Shown here piece by piece: positions 52,273-60,405 of a stretch of 64,000 nucleotides of DNA (positions within the stretch are counted from its first letter, which is position 1; each line of letters opens with the position of its first letter). The DNA lies in assembly GCA_037481615.1 (NCBI GenBank), contig JBBFLI010000018.1. One strand, 5' to 3'. The notes beneath the pieces were generated by a model. The model saw only the letters and a list, made by a program, of their open reading frames with translations. It searched no databases and was not told where the DNA came from. The position numbers and the translations under genes are program-made. This DNA comes from SpSt-501 sp037481615. Lineage in GTDB: Bacteria; Desulfobacterota; Desulfobacteria; Desulfobacterales; SpSt-501.

Positions 52273-53414
52273 GTCGACCGATCTATCTCGACTACAACGC
52301 CACCACCCCCCACCACCCCGAGGTCATCGCCGCGATGCGGCCCTTCCTCGAGGAGGAGTTCGGCAACCCCGCGAGCGGCCACCTCTACGCCGTCCGCCCG
52401 CGGCAGGCGATCGGGCGGGCGCGCCGTCAGGTCGCGGCCCTCCTCGGCTGCGCGCCGGAGGAGGTCTTCTTCACGAGCGGCGGAACGGAAGCGAACAACT
52501 GGGCGATCCTTTCGACCGCCCTCGCCCTCGCCGGCCGCGGCCGGCACATCGTGACCAGCCGCATCGAGCACCCGGCGGTGCTCCACGTCTGCCGCTTTCT
52601 CGAGGAGCGCTTCGGCTTCGAGGTGACGCGGGTCGCGGTCGACGGCCACGGCCGGGTCGATCCCGAAGCGGTGGCGGCGGCGCTGCGGCCGGAAACGGTG
52701 CTGGTGAGCATCATGCACGCAAACAACGAGGTGGGCACGATCCAGCCGATCGCCGCGATCGCGCGGCTGGCGCGGGCGCGCGGCATCCGCGTGCACACCG
52801 ACGCCGCCCAGTCGCTCGGCAAGATCCCCGTGCGGGTCGAGGAGCTCGGCGTCGATCTGCTGTCCGTCGCCGGCCACAAGCTCTACGCGCCCAAGGGCGT
52901 GGGGGCGCTCTATGTGCGGCGGGGAACCGCGCTCGGCCCGCTCCTCCACGGGGCGGGCCAAGAGGGGGGGATGCGCGCCGGGACCGAAAACGTCCTCGAA
53001 ATCGTGGGCCTCGGCCAGGCCTGCGAGATCGCCGCCCGCGACCTCCCGGAGACCCGGGCGCGCCTGCAGTCCCTTCGGGACCGGCTGCAAACCGCGCTCG
53101 CCGCGGCGGTCCCGGAGATGCGGGTGAACGGCCATCCCGTGGAGCGCCTGCCCAACACGCTCAGCGTCTCCTTCCGCGGCCTGGCCGCCAACCGGATCCT
53201 CGAGGCGATCGGCCTCGAGGTGGCCGCCTCGGCGGGAGCCGCCTGTCACGCGGACCGCACGGAAATCTCGCACGTGCTCGCGGCGATGGGGATTCCCGAG
53301 GAGTGGGCGGCCGGGACGCTGCGGCTCACGACCGGCCGCATGACCACGACGGCGGAAATCGATGCCGCCGCGGCCGTGATCGCCCGCGCGGTCGGCTCGC
53401 TCAGCCGCCTCTGA
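52269..53414 (+). CDS. Cysteine desulfurase (NifS/IscS family)
   Basis: A 381-residue PLP enzyme providing sulfur for Fe-S clusters. Features: IYLDYNATTPHHPEV, FTSGGTEANNWAI, HANNEVGTIQPI, HTDAAQSLGKIPV, the PLP lysine in SVAGHKLYAPKGVGALYV, and the active-site cysteine in SAGAACHADRTEISHVL on a short loop. The short loop places it with group I (NifS/IscS). No scaffold protein gene (IscU/NifU) is adjacent. ATG overlaps the RACo-like stop; last gene of the operon starting with cooC. Confidence 0.92.
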   Translation: MSRPIYLDYNATTPHHPEVIAAMRPFLEEEFGNPASGHLYAVRPRQAIGRARRQVAALLGCAPEEVFFTSGGTEANNWAILSTALALAGRGRHIVTSRIEHPAVLHVCRFLEERFGFEVTRVAVDGHGRVDPEAVAAALRPETVLVSIMHANNEVGTIQPIAAIARLARARGIRVHTDAAQSLGKIPVRVEELGVDLLSVAGHKLYAPKGVGALYVRRGTALGPLLHGAGQEGGMRAGTENVLEIVGLGQACEIAARDLPETRARLQSLRDRLQTALAAAVPEMRVNGHPVERLPNTLSVSFRGLAANRILEAIGLEVAASAGAACHADRTEISHVLAAMGIPEEWAAGTLRLTTGRMTTTAEIDAAAAVIARAVGSLSRL

Positions 53415-53459
53415 AACCCCGAGGCGGGGCCCCGGCGCCCGTCCGGCCCCGGGGGCGCC

Positions 53460-53487
53460 TTGAAATTTTCCCCGCGCGGGTTATGGT
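53460..53487 (+). promoter_or_regulatory. Sigma-70-type promoter of the Rel-like / glycosyltransferase operon
   Basis: TTGAAA (53460-53465), a 16-base spacer and TATGGT (53482-53487), ~130 bases before the ATG at 53616. This placement argues against a start at 53460 for the following gene. Confidence 0.5.
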
Positions 53488-53615
53488 TTAGCCTCGTTCC
53501 GGTTGCGGGCGGCTGCCCTCGGCCGTCTCGTGTCGGCGGCGTCCCGCCGACCCGGCCGGAACCTTCCGCAGACAACCCGACCCTCATTCAGCGAAGCCAC
53601 GCGGAGGCGGAGGCG

Positions 53616-54791
53616 ATGAATCCTTCCCTCGAGGCAGAACCGGCGCTCGACCCGCTCGCCGCACCGCTCAAGGCCTGCAGGCGCCCGGCGGCCGAGCTCG
53701 TCCAGCGCGCCGACCGCGTCGCGCGCTCCTGCGGGGTCGCCGCCGGCGACGCCGCGCGCCGGGCCGCGGCCCGGATTCTCGAGCACGCCGGCGACCCCGT
53801 GGCGGCCGCCGCGGCCCTGCTGGGGGCGGCCCGCTCCCGAGGCGACGCCCCGGCGAGCGTCGAGACCCTGCGGCGGGAATTCGGGCCCGTCGTCGCCGGG
53901 CTCGCCGAGGCCGATCCCAGTCGCTTCCGCCTGGAATCGCCCGGGGACGGGGAACGCCGGGCGCGCTTCGAGGAGCTGCTCGCGGCCTTCGCCGAGCGCC
54001 CCCGCCTGGCCCTGCTCCGGCTCGCCTTCCGGCTGGTCGAGCTCGAGGACGCCCTCTACGGCCGCCGCCACGACGGCGAGGCGCTCGCCCGGGAGACGCT
54101 CGCTCTCTGGGTGCCGATCGCCGACCGGCTGAGCCTCGGCGGCCTGCGCCGCAGGCTCGAGGATCTCTCGTTCCGGCTGCTCGATCCCGCCGGCTACGAG
54201 GCCCTGCGCGAAAAGATCGCCCCCATCCAGGAGGGCGACGAGCGCTACCTCGCCGCGCTCCGCCGCCATGTCCAGGAGCTGCTCGAGAGCAACGGCATCC
54301 GCGCCGAGATCCAGACGCGCACGAAGAGCCTGCATGCCATCCGGCGCAAGATGCTCCGCACCGGCAAGAACCCCGAGGAGATCATGGACCGTCTGGGCGT
54401 GCGGATCATCGTCGAGACCGTCCCCGAGTGCTACCAGGTCCTCGGCCTCATCCACACGGCCTTCACCCCGGTGCCGGGGACCTTCGACGACTACATCGGC
54501 CGGCCCAAGGACAACGGCTACCAGTCGCTGCACACGGTGGTGATCCCCGTGCGCGAGCTCTCCCACAAGCCGGTCGAGTTCCAGATCCGCACGCGGCGCA
54601 TGCACCTCGTCGCCGAGTTCGGCCCGGCCGCCCACTGGCTCTACAAGAACGAGGAGGCCCCGGCGGAAGAGGACCCCGCCGCCCGTCGACGCCTGGGGGC
54701 GCTGCTCGACGAGGAGCGGCACGCCGAGAGTCTGGAGGCCTTCCTCGAGCGGCTCGCGCGCCGCGTGCCCGAAGGAGGAGACCGCCCATGA
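53616..54791 (+). CDS. RelA/SpoT-like (p)ppGpp synthetase with degenerate hydrolase domain
   Basis: A 391-residue protein. Residues ~215-340 keep the full synthetase core: RTKSLHAIRRKML, RLGVRIIV, CYQVLGLIHTAFTPVPGTFDDYIGRPKDNGYQSLHTVVI, VEFQIRTRRMHLVAEFGPAAHWLYK. Residues ~20-170 align with the HD hydrolase region, but the catalytic HD-x-x-x-E-D is lost (AAALLGAARSRGD where AALLHDVVEDT is expected). The C-terminal TGS/ACT regulatory half is absent. It should therefore only make (p)ppGpp, unless the synthetase is itself tuned to another nucleotide. The ATG overlaps nothing upstream; its stop overlaps the glycosyltransferase start, so it leads that operon. Confidence 0.85.
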   Translation: MNPSLEAEPALDPLAAPLKACRRPAAELVQRADRVARSCGVAAGDAARRAAARILEHAGDPVAAAAALLGAARSRGDAPASVETLRREFGPVVAGLAEADPSRFRLESPGDGERRARFEELLAAFAERPRLALLRLAFRLVELEDALYGRRHDGEALARETLALWVPIADRLSLGGLRRRLEDLSFRLLDPAGYEALREKIAPIQEGDERYLAALRRHVQELLESNGIRAEIQTRTKSLHAIRRKMLRTGKNPEEIMDRLGVRIIVETVPECYQVLGLIHTAFTPVPGTFDDYIGRPKDNGYQSLHTVVIPVRELSHKPVEFQIRTRRMHLVAEFGPAAHWLYKNEEAPAEEDPAARRRLGALLDEERHAESLEAFLERLARRVPEGGDRP

Positions 54792-57121
54792 TGAACTCGA
54801 TGGCTCCCTGGTCCCACGCCCCCCAGGTCGTTCTCATCGGCACCTATCTCCCGCGCCAGTGCGGCATCGCCACCTTCACGACCGATCTCCTCCGGGCGCT
54901 CGGTCAGGAAATGCCCGAGGGGCGTTTCTGGGCGGTGGCGATGAACGACATGACCGGCGGCCCGACCTACCCGCCGGAGGTGCGTTTCGAGATCAACCAG
55001 CGGGTGCTCGCCGAGTACCGCCTGGCCGCCGACTTCCTGAACATGAAGCGGGTCGACGCGGTCTGCCTGCAGCACGAGTACGGCATCTTCGGCGGCGAGT
55101 ACGGCCACTACATCCTCGATCTCCTGAACGCGCTGCGCATGCCGCTCGTCACCACGCTCCACACGGTGCTCGAGCGGCCGGAGCCGGGTCAGCTCACGGT
55201 GCTCAAGCGGATCGCCCGCATCTCCGACCGGCTCGTCGTCATGAGCCGCAGGAGCGTCGAGGTCCTCGAGCGCGTCTACGACGTGCCCGGCCGCAAGATC
55301 GCCTTCATCCCCCACGGCATCCCCGACGTGCCCTTCGTGGACCCCAACTATTACAAGGACCAGTACGGGGTCGAGGGCCGCAAGGTCATCCTCACCTTCG
55401 GGCTGCTCTCGCCGGGGAAGGGCATCGAAATCATGATCGAGGCGCTGCCGGCCGTGGTCCGGCGCCACCCCGAGGTGGTCTACCTGGTCCTCGGGGCGAC
55501 CCACCCCCATGTGCTCCGCGAGCAGGGGGAATCCTACCGCCTCGGCCTGCAGCGCCGCGCGCGCGAGCTCGGCGTGGGCGACCACGTGATCTTCCACAAC
55601 CGCTTCGTCGAGCTGGAAGAGCTCTGCCAGGTGCTGGGCGCGGCCGACATCTACGTGACCCCCTACCTCAACCCCGAGCAGTCCACCTCGGGCACCCTCG
55701 CCTACGCCCTCGGCTGCGGCAAGGCCGTCGTCTCGACCCCCTACGGGTATGCCGAGGAGATGCTGGCGGAAGGCCGCGGTCGGCTGGTGCCCTTCCGCGA
55801 CCCCGCGGCCCTCGCCGCGGCGATCCTCGAGCTTCTCGACCACGAGAAGGAACGCCACGCCATGCGCAAGCTCGCCTACACCTCCTGCCGGAACATGGTC
55901 TGGCGCGAGGTCGCCCGCAGCTACCTCGAGCTCTTCGCCGCGGTGTGCGGGGAACGCGAGCGTTTTCCGCGGCCCGTCTTCCGCGCCCGTACGGCGGAGG
56001 AGTTTCCGCGCGAGGCGCCCCAGCCGCGGCTCGATCACATCCTGCGCCTGACCGACGACGTGGGCATCCTGCAGCACGCCCGCTACGGCATCCCCGACCG
56101 CCGCCACGGCTACTGCACGGACGACAACGCCCGCGCCCTGATCGCCGTCCTCAAGGCGCGCGAGATGATCGCCGACGGCGCCCCCCTCGACGATCTCGCC
56201 GTGCGCTACTTGAGTTTCCTGCAGCACGCCTTCAACCCCGAAATCGGCCGCTTCCGCAATTTCATGGGCTACGACCGCAGCTGGGCCGAGGAGGTGGGCT
56301 CCGAGGAAAGCCACGGCCGGGCCGTCTGGGGCCTGGGCGAGGCGATCGCGCTCGCCCCCGCGGAAGACTTCGCCGCCGCGGCGCGGACCCTCTTCGAGGC
56401 GGCCCTGCCGGCCCTCGAGCGCTTCACCTCGCCGCGCGCCTGGGCCTACGCCGCCGCCGGGCTGGAGAGTTACCTCAAGCTCTTCCCGGGGGCGAGCGAG
56501 GTGCGGCGCCTGCGGGAAGCCTTGGCCCTCAAGCTCTTCGAGCTCTACCGCGCCGTCTCCGCCCCCGACTGGCCCTGGATCGAACCGTTGCTCGCCTACG
56601 CCAACGGCCGCATCGCCCAGGCGCTCATCCTCGGCGGCCGCCGCCTCGGCCACGCGGAGATGCTGGCCGCCGGACTGGAGTGCCTGCGCTGGCTCTTCGC
56701 CGTCCAGACCGACCCCCGGGGCCATCTCGTCCCGGTCGGCAACAAGGGCTGGTACCCCCGCGGCGGGGAGCGCGCCCGCTTCGACCAGCAGCCGATCGAG
56801 GCGGCCGAGCTGATCGAGGCGGCGCTCGAGGCCTGGGAGGCGACCCGCGCGTCGGAGTGGCTCCAGGCGGCGCAGCGCTGCCTGGAGTGGTTCCTGGGCG
56901 GAAACGATCTCAACACGCCCCTCTACGACCACCGCACCGGCGGCTGCTACGACGGGCTGACCCCCACCGGCCCCAACCGCAACCAGGGGGCGGAGTCGAC
57001 GCTCGTCTGCTTTCTGTCGCTGCTCAACCTGAACCAACTCCGCGGCCGGGAGATCGCCGACGGGGAGAAGGAGCCGGAAGCCCGCCGCGCGCAGCCGGGG
57101 ACGGAGCGGAGCCATGGCTAA
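54788..57121 (+). CDS. GT4 glycosyltransferase fused to an (alpha/alpha)6-type domain
   Basis: A 777-residue two-part protein. Residues ~12-395 are a GT-B glycosyltransferase (VVLIGTYLPRQCGIATFTTDLLRAL, FIPHGIPDVPF, LTFGLLSPGKGIE, and the E-x7-E region EQSTSGTLAYALGCGKAVVSTPYGYAEE). Residues ~420-765 begin DHILRLTDDVGILQHARYGIPDRRHGYCTDDNARALIA and consist of repeating helix pairs like those of (alpha/alpha)6 glycosidases (WAYAAAGLESYLKLF, EPLLAYANGRIAQALILGG, FDQQPIEAAELIEAALEAWE, TPTGPNRNQGAESTL). It may transfer a sugar and bind or process the glycan. ATG overlaps the Rel-like stop; overlaps the next gene by 8 bases. Confidence 0.82.
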   Translation: MMNSMAPWSHAPQVVLIGTYLPRQCGIATFTTDLLRALGQEMPEGRFWAVAMNDMTGGPTYPPEVRFEINQRVLAEYRLAADFLNMKRVDAVCLQHEYGIFGGEYGHYILDLLNALRMPLVTTLHTVLERPEPGQLTVLKRIARISDRLVVMSRRSVEVLERVYDVPGRKIAFIPHGIPDVPFVDPNYYKDQYGVEGRKVILTFGLLSPGKGIEIMIEALPAVVRRHPEVVYLVLGATHPHVLREQGESYRLGLQRRARELGVGDHVIFHNRFVELEELCQVLGAADIYVTPYLNPEQSTSGTLAYALGCGKAVVSTPYGYAEEMLAEGRGRLVPFRDPAALAAAILELLDHEKERHAMRKLAYTSCRNMVWREVARSYLELFAAVCGERERFPRPVFRARTAEEFPREAPQPRLDHILRLTDDVGILQHARYGIPDRRHGYCTDDNARALIAVLKAREMIADGAPLDDLAVRYLSFLQHAFNPEIGRFRNFMGYDRSWAEEVGSEESHGRAVWGLGEAIALAPAEDFAAAARTLFEAALPALERFTSPRAWAYAAAGLESYLKLFPGASEVRRLREALALKLFELYRAVSAPDWPWIEPLLAYANGRIAQALILGGRRLGHAEMLAAGLECLRWLFAVQTDPRGHLVPVGNKGWYPRGGERARFDQQPIEAAELIEAALEAWEATRASEWLQAAQRCLEWFLGGNDLNTPLYDHRTGGCYDGLTPTGPNRNQGAESTLVCFLSLLNLNQLRGREIADGEKEPEARRAQPGTERSHG

Positions 57122-58340
57122 CCGTCCGATCGTTCTCGTGAGCTCCTACCCCCCGCGGCTCTGCGGGATCGCCACCTTCTGCGAGGAGGCGCGCGAGTTC
57201 ATCCAGAAGGCGAACCCCGACCGCGACGTGCTGGTCATCTGCCACACCGACGGCCGCGGCGAGGGCGTCTTTCCCCTGATCGACCTCGCCCGCCGCGACT
57301 GGTGGGTGCCGGTGGCGCGGCGGATCGAAAAACTCGACCCGTATGTCGTGCACCTCGAGCACGAGTACGGGCTCTACGAGTACCGCGACTCCCGGGGGAT
57401 CGGCGACGGAAACGAGGGCTTTCTCGATCTCCTCGAGGCGATCGGCGCGGTCCCGCTCGTGGTCGAGCCCCACACCGTGCACGGCCGCCTGAGCGACTTC
57501 GAGGCCGACTTCATCTTCCGCCTCTGCCAGCGCAGCCACGTCGTCCTCCTCAAGTGCCACTACCAGAAGTGGCGTCTCGAGTGGACCTTCCAGGGGCGCA
57601 ACTGGAGCGTGCCGCGCAACGTCATGGTCGTCCCCCACGGCGCACGACCCGACAAGCGCTGGGGCATCCACGAGATCCCCCGCATCCGCCGCGAACTCGG
57701 CCTCGACCGCGCGGGGCTCGCCGATCACGTCGTGGGCATGATCGGCTGGATCCAGAGCAACAAGCGCTGGGACATCCTGCTGTCGATGTGGGAGGAGCTC
57801 CACGAGGAGATCCTCCGGCGCACGGGGCAGCCGTGGGACCTGCTCGCCGCCGGGGCGATGCGCGACCCCCACCACCGGCGCGACTTCGAGGAGTGGAAAT
57901 CCGAGGTGCTCACGCTCGAGCGCAAGGGGATCGCCCATTACCGGGAGTTCATCCCGCGCGGCGACGATTACTACAAGATGATGGCCGTCTGCGACTTCAT
58001 CGTGCTGCCGACGATCGACGAGACCCAGTCGGGGACCCTGGCGCGCGTGATCGCGCTGAACAAGCCCTACGTCACGACCGCCCCCATGGAGGGGCTGACC
58101 GCGCAGACCCTCGAGAGCGAGGGCGGGCTGCTGTTCACGACCAAGGCCATGCTGCGCCAGAAGGTGCTCAAGCTCGCCTGCGACGAGCGGCTGCGCCTGG
58201 AACTCGGCGAAAACCTCCGGCGCTACCTCGACGAAGTCGTCTCCTGGGAGCGGATCGCGCGGCAGTACAACGAAGCCTACCGGCTCGCGCGCCGGGCCGC
58301 CCGCACCGGGGAGCCGGTCGCGCTGGAGCCGGAATTCTGA
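57114..58340 (+). CDS. Glycosyltransferase (GT4-like)
   Basis: A 408-residue GT-B protein whose start (PIVLVSSYPPRLCGIATFCEEAREFI) resembles that of the preceding gene's GT domain, suggesting a common origin. Acceptor-side HLEHEYGLYEYRD, the donor loop VVPHGARPDKRW, a DEHAL-like stretch GMIGWIQSNKRWDILL and the late ETQSGTLARVIALNKPYVTTAPMEGL in the E-x7-E position are seen. The donor sugar is not evident. Part of the Rel-like/GT/GH130 operon. Confidence 0.8.
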   Translation: MANRPIVLVSSYPPRLCGIATFCEEAREFIQKANPDRDVLVICHTDGRGEGVFPLIDLARRDWWVPVARRIEKLDPYVVHLEHEYGLYEYRDSRGIGDGNEGFLDLLEAIGAVPLVVEPHTVHGRLSDFEADFIFRLCQRSHVVLLKCHYQKWRLEWTFQGRNWSVPRNVMVVPHGARPDKRWGIHEIPRIRRELGLDRAGLADHVVGMIGWIQSNKRWDILLSMWEELHEEILRRTGQPWDLLAAGAMRDPHHRRDFEEWKSEVLTLERKGIAHYREFIPRGDDYYKMMAVCDFIVLPTIDETQSGTLARVIALNKPYVTTAPMEGLTAQTLESEGGLLFTTKAMLRQKVLKLACDERLRLELGENLRRYLDEVVSWERIARQYNEAYRLARRAARTGEPVALEPEF

Positions 58341-58366
58341 CCCGCCAGGAGGAAGCCTTCGGCACC

Positions 58367-59332
58367 ATGAGCGACACCCGTTTTCGCGAACTCTTCCGGC
58401 GGCACCCCGCCAACCCCATCCTGCAGACCCGGGATCTCCCCTACCGGGCGAACTCGGTCTTCAACGCCGGGGCGACGCGCTTCGGGGAAGAGACGCTGCT
58501 TCTGCTGCGCGTCGAGGACCGCCGCGGCATGTCGCACCTCACCGTCGCGCGCAGCCCGAACGGCATCGACGGCTGGGTCATCGACCCCCGGCCGACCCTT
58601 CTTCCCGACCCCGAGCGCCACCCCGAGGAACTCTGGGGGATCGAAGACCCCCGGCTGACCCGCATCGAGGAGCTCGACCTCTGGGCGGTCCTCTATACCT
58701 CCTACTCGCGCGGCGGCCCGCTCGTGTCGCTCGCCACCACGCGGGATTTCCGCACCTTCGAGCGCAAGGGGGTCGTCATGCCCCCCGAGGACAAGGATGC
58801 GGCCCTCTTCCCCGTGCGCTTCCGCGGGCGCTGGGCCATGCTCCACCGGCCCGTCACGGCCTTCGCCGGGGTCGGCGCCCACATCTGGATCTCCTTCAGC
58901 CCGGACATGAAGCACTGGGGCGACCACCAGATCCTCATCCCCGCGCGGCAGGGCGGCTGGTGGGACGCGAACAAGATCGGCCTCTCCCCGCCGCCCCTGC
59001 CGACCGCACGCGGCTGGCTGATCCTGTACCACGGGGTCCGGCAGACCGCGGGGGGTTGCATCTACCGGCTGGGGCTCGCGCTGCTCGACCTCGAAGACCC
59101 CACGCGCGTCAAGGCCCGCGCCGACGAGTGGGTCTTCGCCCCCGAGGAGCCCTACGAGGTCACGGGCGACGTGGACAAGGTCGTCTTCCCCTGCGGCTGG
59201 GTGGCCGAGGGCGACGAGGTGCGGCTCTACTACGGCGGGGCCGACAAGTGCATCGCGCTGGCGACCGCGAGCGTCACCGAGCTCCTCGACTGGGTCGAGG
59301 CCCACAAGCAGTGGGACCGCCGGGTCTGCTGA
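58367..59332 (+). CDS. GH130-family glycoside phosphorylase/hydrolase (first copy)
   Basis: A 321-residue five-bladed beta-propeller enzyme of family GH130. Signatures: HPANPIL near the N terminus, FNAGATRFGEETLLLLRVEDRRG, the catalytic-acid motif GIEDPRLTRI, the DKDAALFPVRFRGRWAMLHRP block, and YHGVRQTAGGCIYRLGLALLD. Known members phosphorolyse or hydrolyse beta-mannosides (for example mannosyl-glucose or beta-1,2-mannans). No signal peptide, so cytoplasmic. ATG 58367 follows aggagg. A second copy is encoded at 60402. Confidence 0.88.
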   Translation: MSDTRFRELFRRHPANPILQTRDLPYRANSVFNAGATRFGEETLLLLRVEDRRGMSHLTVARSPNGIDGWVIDPRPTLLPDPERHPEELWGIEDPRLTRIEELDLWAVLYTSYSRGGPLVSLATTRDFRTFERKGVVMPPEDKDAALFPVRFRGRWAMLHRPVTAFAGVGAHIWISFSPDMKHWGDHQILIPARQGGWWDANKIGLSPPPLPTARGWLILYHGVRQTAGGCIYRLGLALLDLEDPTRVKARADEWVFAPEEPYEVTGDVDKVVFPCGWVAEGDEVRLYYGGADKCIALATASVTELLDWVEAHKQWDRRVC

Positions 59333-59343
59333 GGGAGGCCGCC

Positions 59344-60405
59344 ATGCGCGTGGCGATGCTCTCGCCGATCGCCTGGCGCACCCCGCCGCGCCATTACGGC
59401 CCCTGGGAGACGGTGGTGTCGCTGTTGACCGAGGGGCTCGTCGCCCGGGGGGTCGAGGTCACCCTCTTTGCGACCGCGGACTCGATCACCCGCGCACGGC
59501 TCGCCGCGGTCTGCCCGCGGGGCTACGAGGAAGACCCCGCCCTCATCCCCAAGGTCTGGGAGTGCCTGCACATCGCCTCGCTCTTCGAGCGGGGCGACGA
59601 GTTCGACCTGATCCACAACCACTTCGACTTCCTGCCGCTCACTTACTCGGCGATGACGCGCACCCCGGTCCTGACCACGATCCACGGGTTTTCCTCGCCC
59701 GGGATCCTCCCCGTGTACCGGGCCTACAACGGCCGTGTGTTCTACGTGGCGATCAGCGCGGCCGACCGCCGCCCGGAACTCGACTACCTCGGGGTCATCC
59801 ACCACGGGATCGACCTCGGCGGCTTCACCTTCCGGGAAGCCCCGGGCGGATACCTCCTCTTCTTCGGCCGCATCCACCCCGAAAAGGGGACCCGCGAGTG
59901 CATCGAGGTCGCCCGGAGAACGGGCCTGCCGCTCGTGATCGCGGGCATCGTCCAGGACCCGGCCTACTTCGAGTCGGCCGTGCGCCCGCACCTGGACGGC
60001 GAGCGGATCCGCTACGTGGGCAGCGTCGGGCCCGCGCGGCGCGACGAGCTCCTCGGGCGGGCGCGCGCGCTGCTCCACCCCATCGGCTTCGAGGAGCCCT
60101 TCGGGCTCTCCGTGGTCGAGGCCCTGGCCTGCGGAACCCCGGTCATCGCCTTCCGACGCGGCAGCATGCCCGAGATCGTCGCCGACGGCCGGACGGGGTT
60201 CCTCGTGGGAAACCTGGAAGAGATGATCGCCGCCGTCGGGGCCCTTGACCGGATCGACCGCCGCGCCTGCCGACAGCACGTGGAGGCGCATTTCACGGCC
60301 GGCCGCATGGTCGAGGACTACCTGCGCGTCTACGAGGAGATCCTCCGCCGCCGCGGCCGCAAGGCCGTGCGGCATTCCCCCCAAGCCCCGGGAGGTGTGG
60401 GATGA
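59344..60405 (+). CDS. GT4 glycosyltransferase
   Basis: A 353-residue GT-B enzyme: N-terminal RVAMLSPIAWRTPPRHYGPWETVVSLLTEGLVARG with the acceptor-domain glycine loop, then HNHFDFLPLTYSAM, LFFGRIHPEKGTRECIEVA and the E-x7-E motif EEPFGLSVVEALACGTPVIAFRRGSMPEIV. A retaining GT4 enzyme using a nucleotide sugar. Starts 11 bases after the first GH130 gene and overlaps the second by ATGA. Confidence 0.88.
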   Translation: MRVAMLSPIAWRTPPRHYGPWETVVSLLTEGLVARGVEVTLFATADSITRARLAAVCPRGYEEDPALIPKVWECLHIASLFERGDEFDLIHNHFDFLPLTYSAMTRTPVLTTIHGFSSPGILPVYRAYNGRVFYVAISAADRRPELDYLGVIHHGIDLGGFTFREAPGGYLLFFGRIHPEKGTRECIEVARRTGLPLVIAGIVQDPAYFESAVRPHLDGERIRYVGSVGPARRDELLGRARALLHPIGFEEPFGLSVVEALACGTPVIAFRRGSMPEIVADGRTGFLVGNLEEMIAAVGALDRIDRRACRQHVEAHFTAGRMVEDYLRVYEEILRRRGRKAVRHSPQAPGGVG

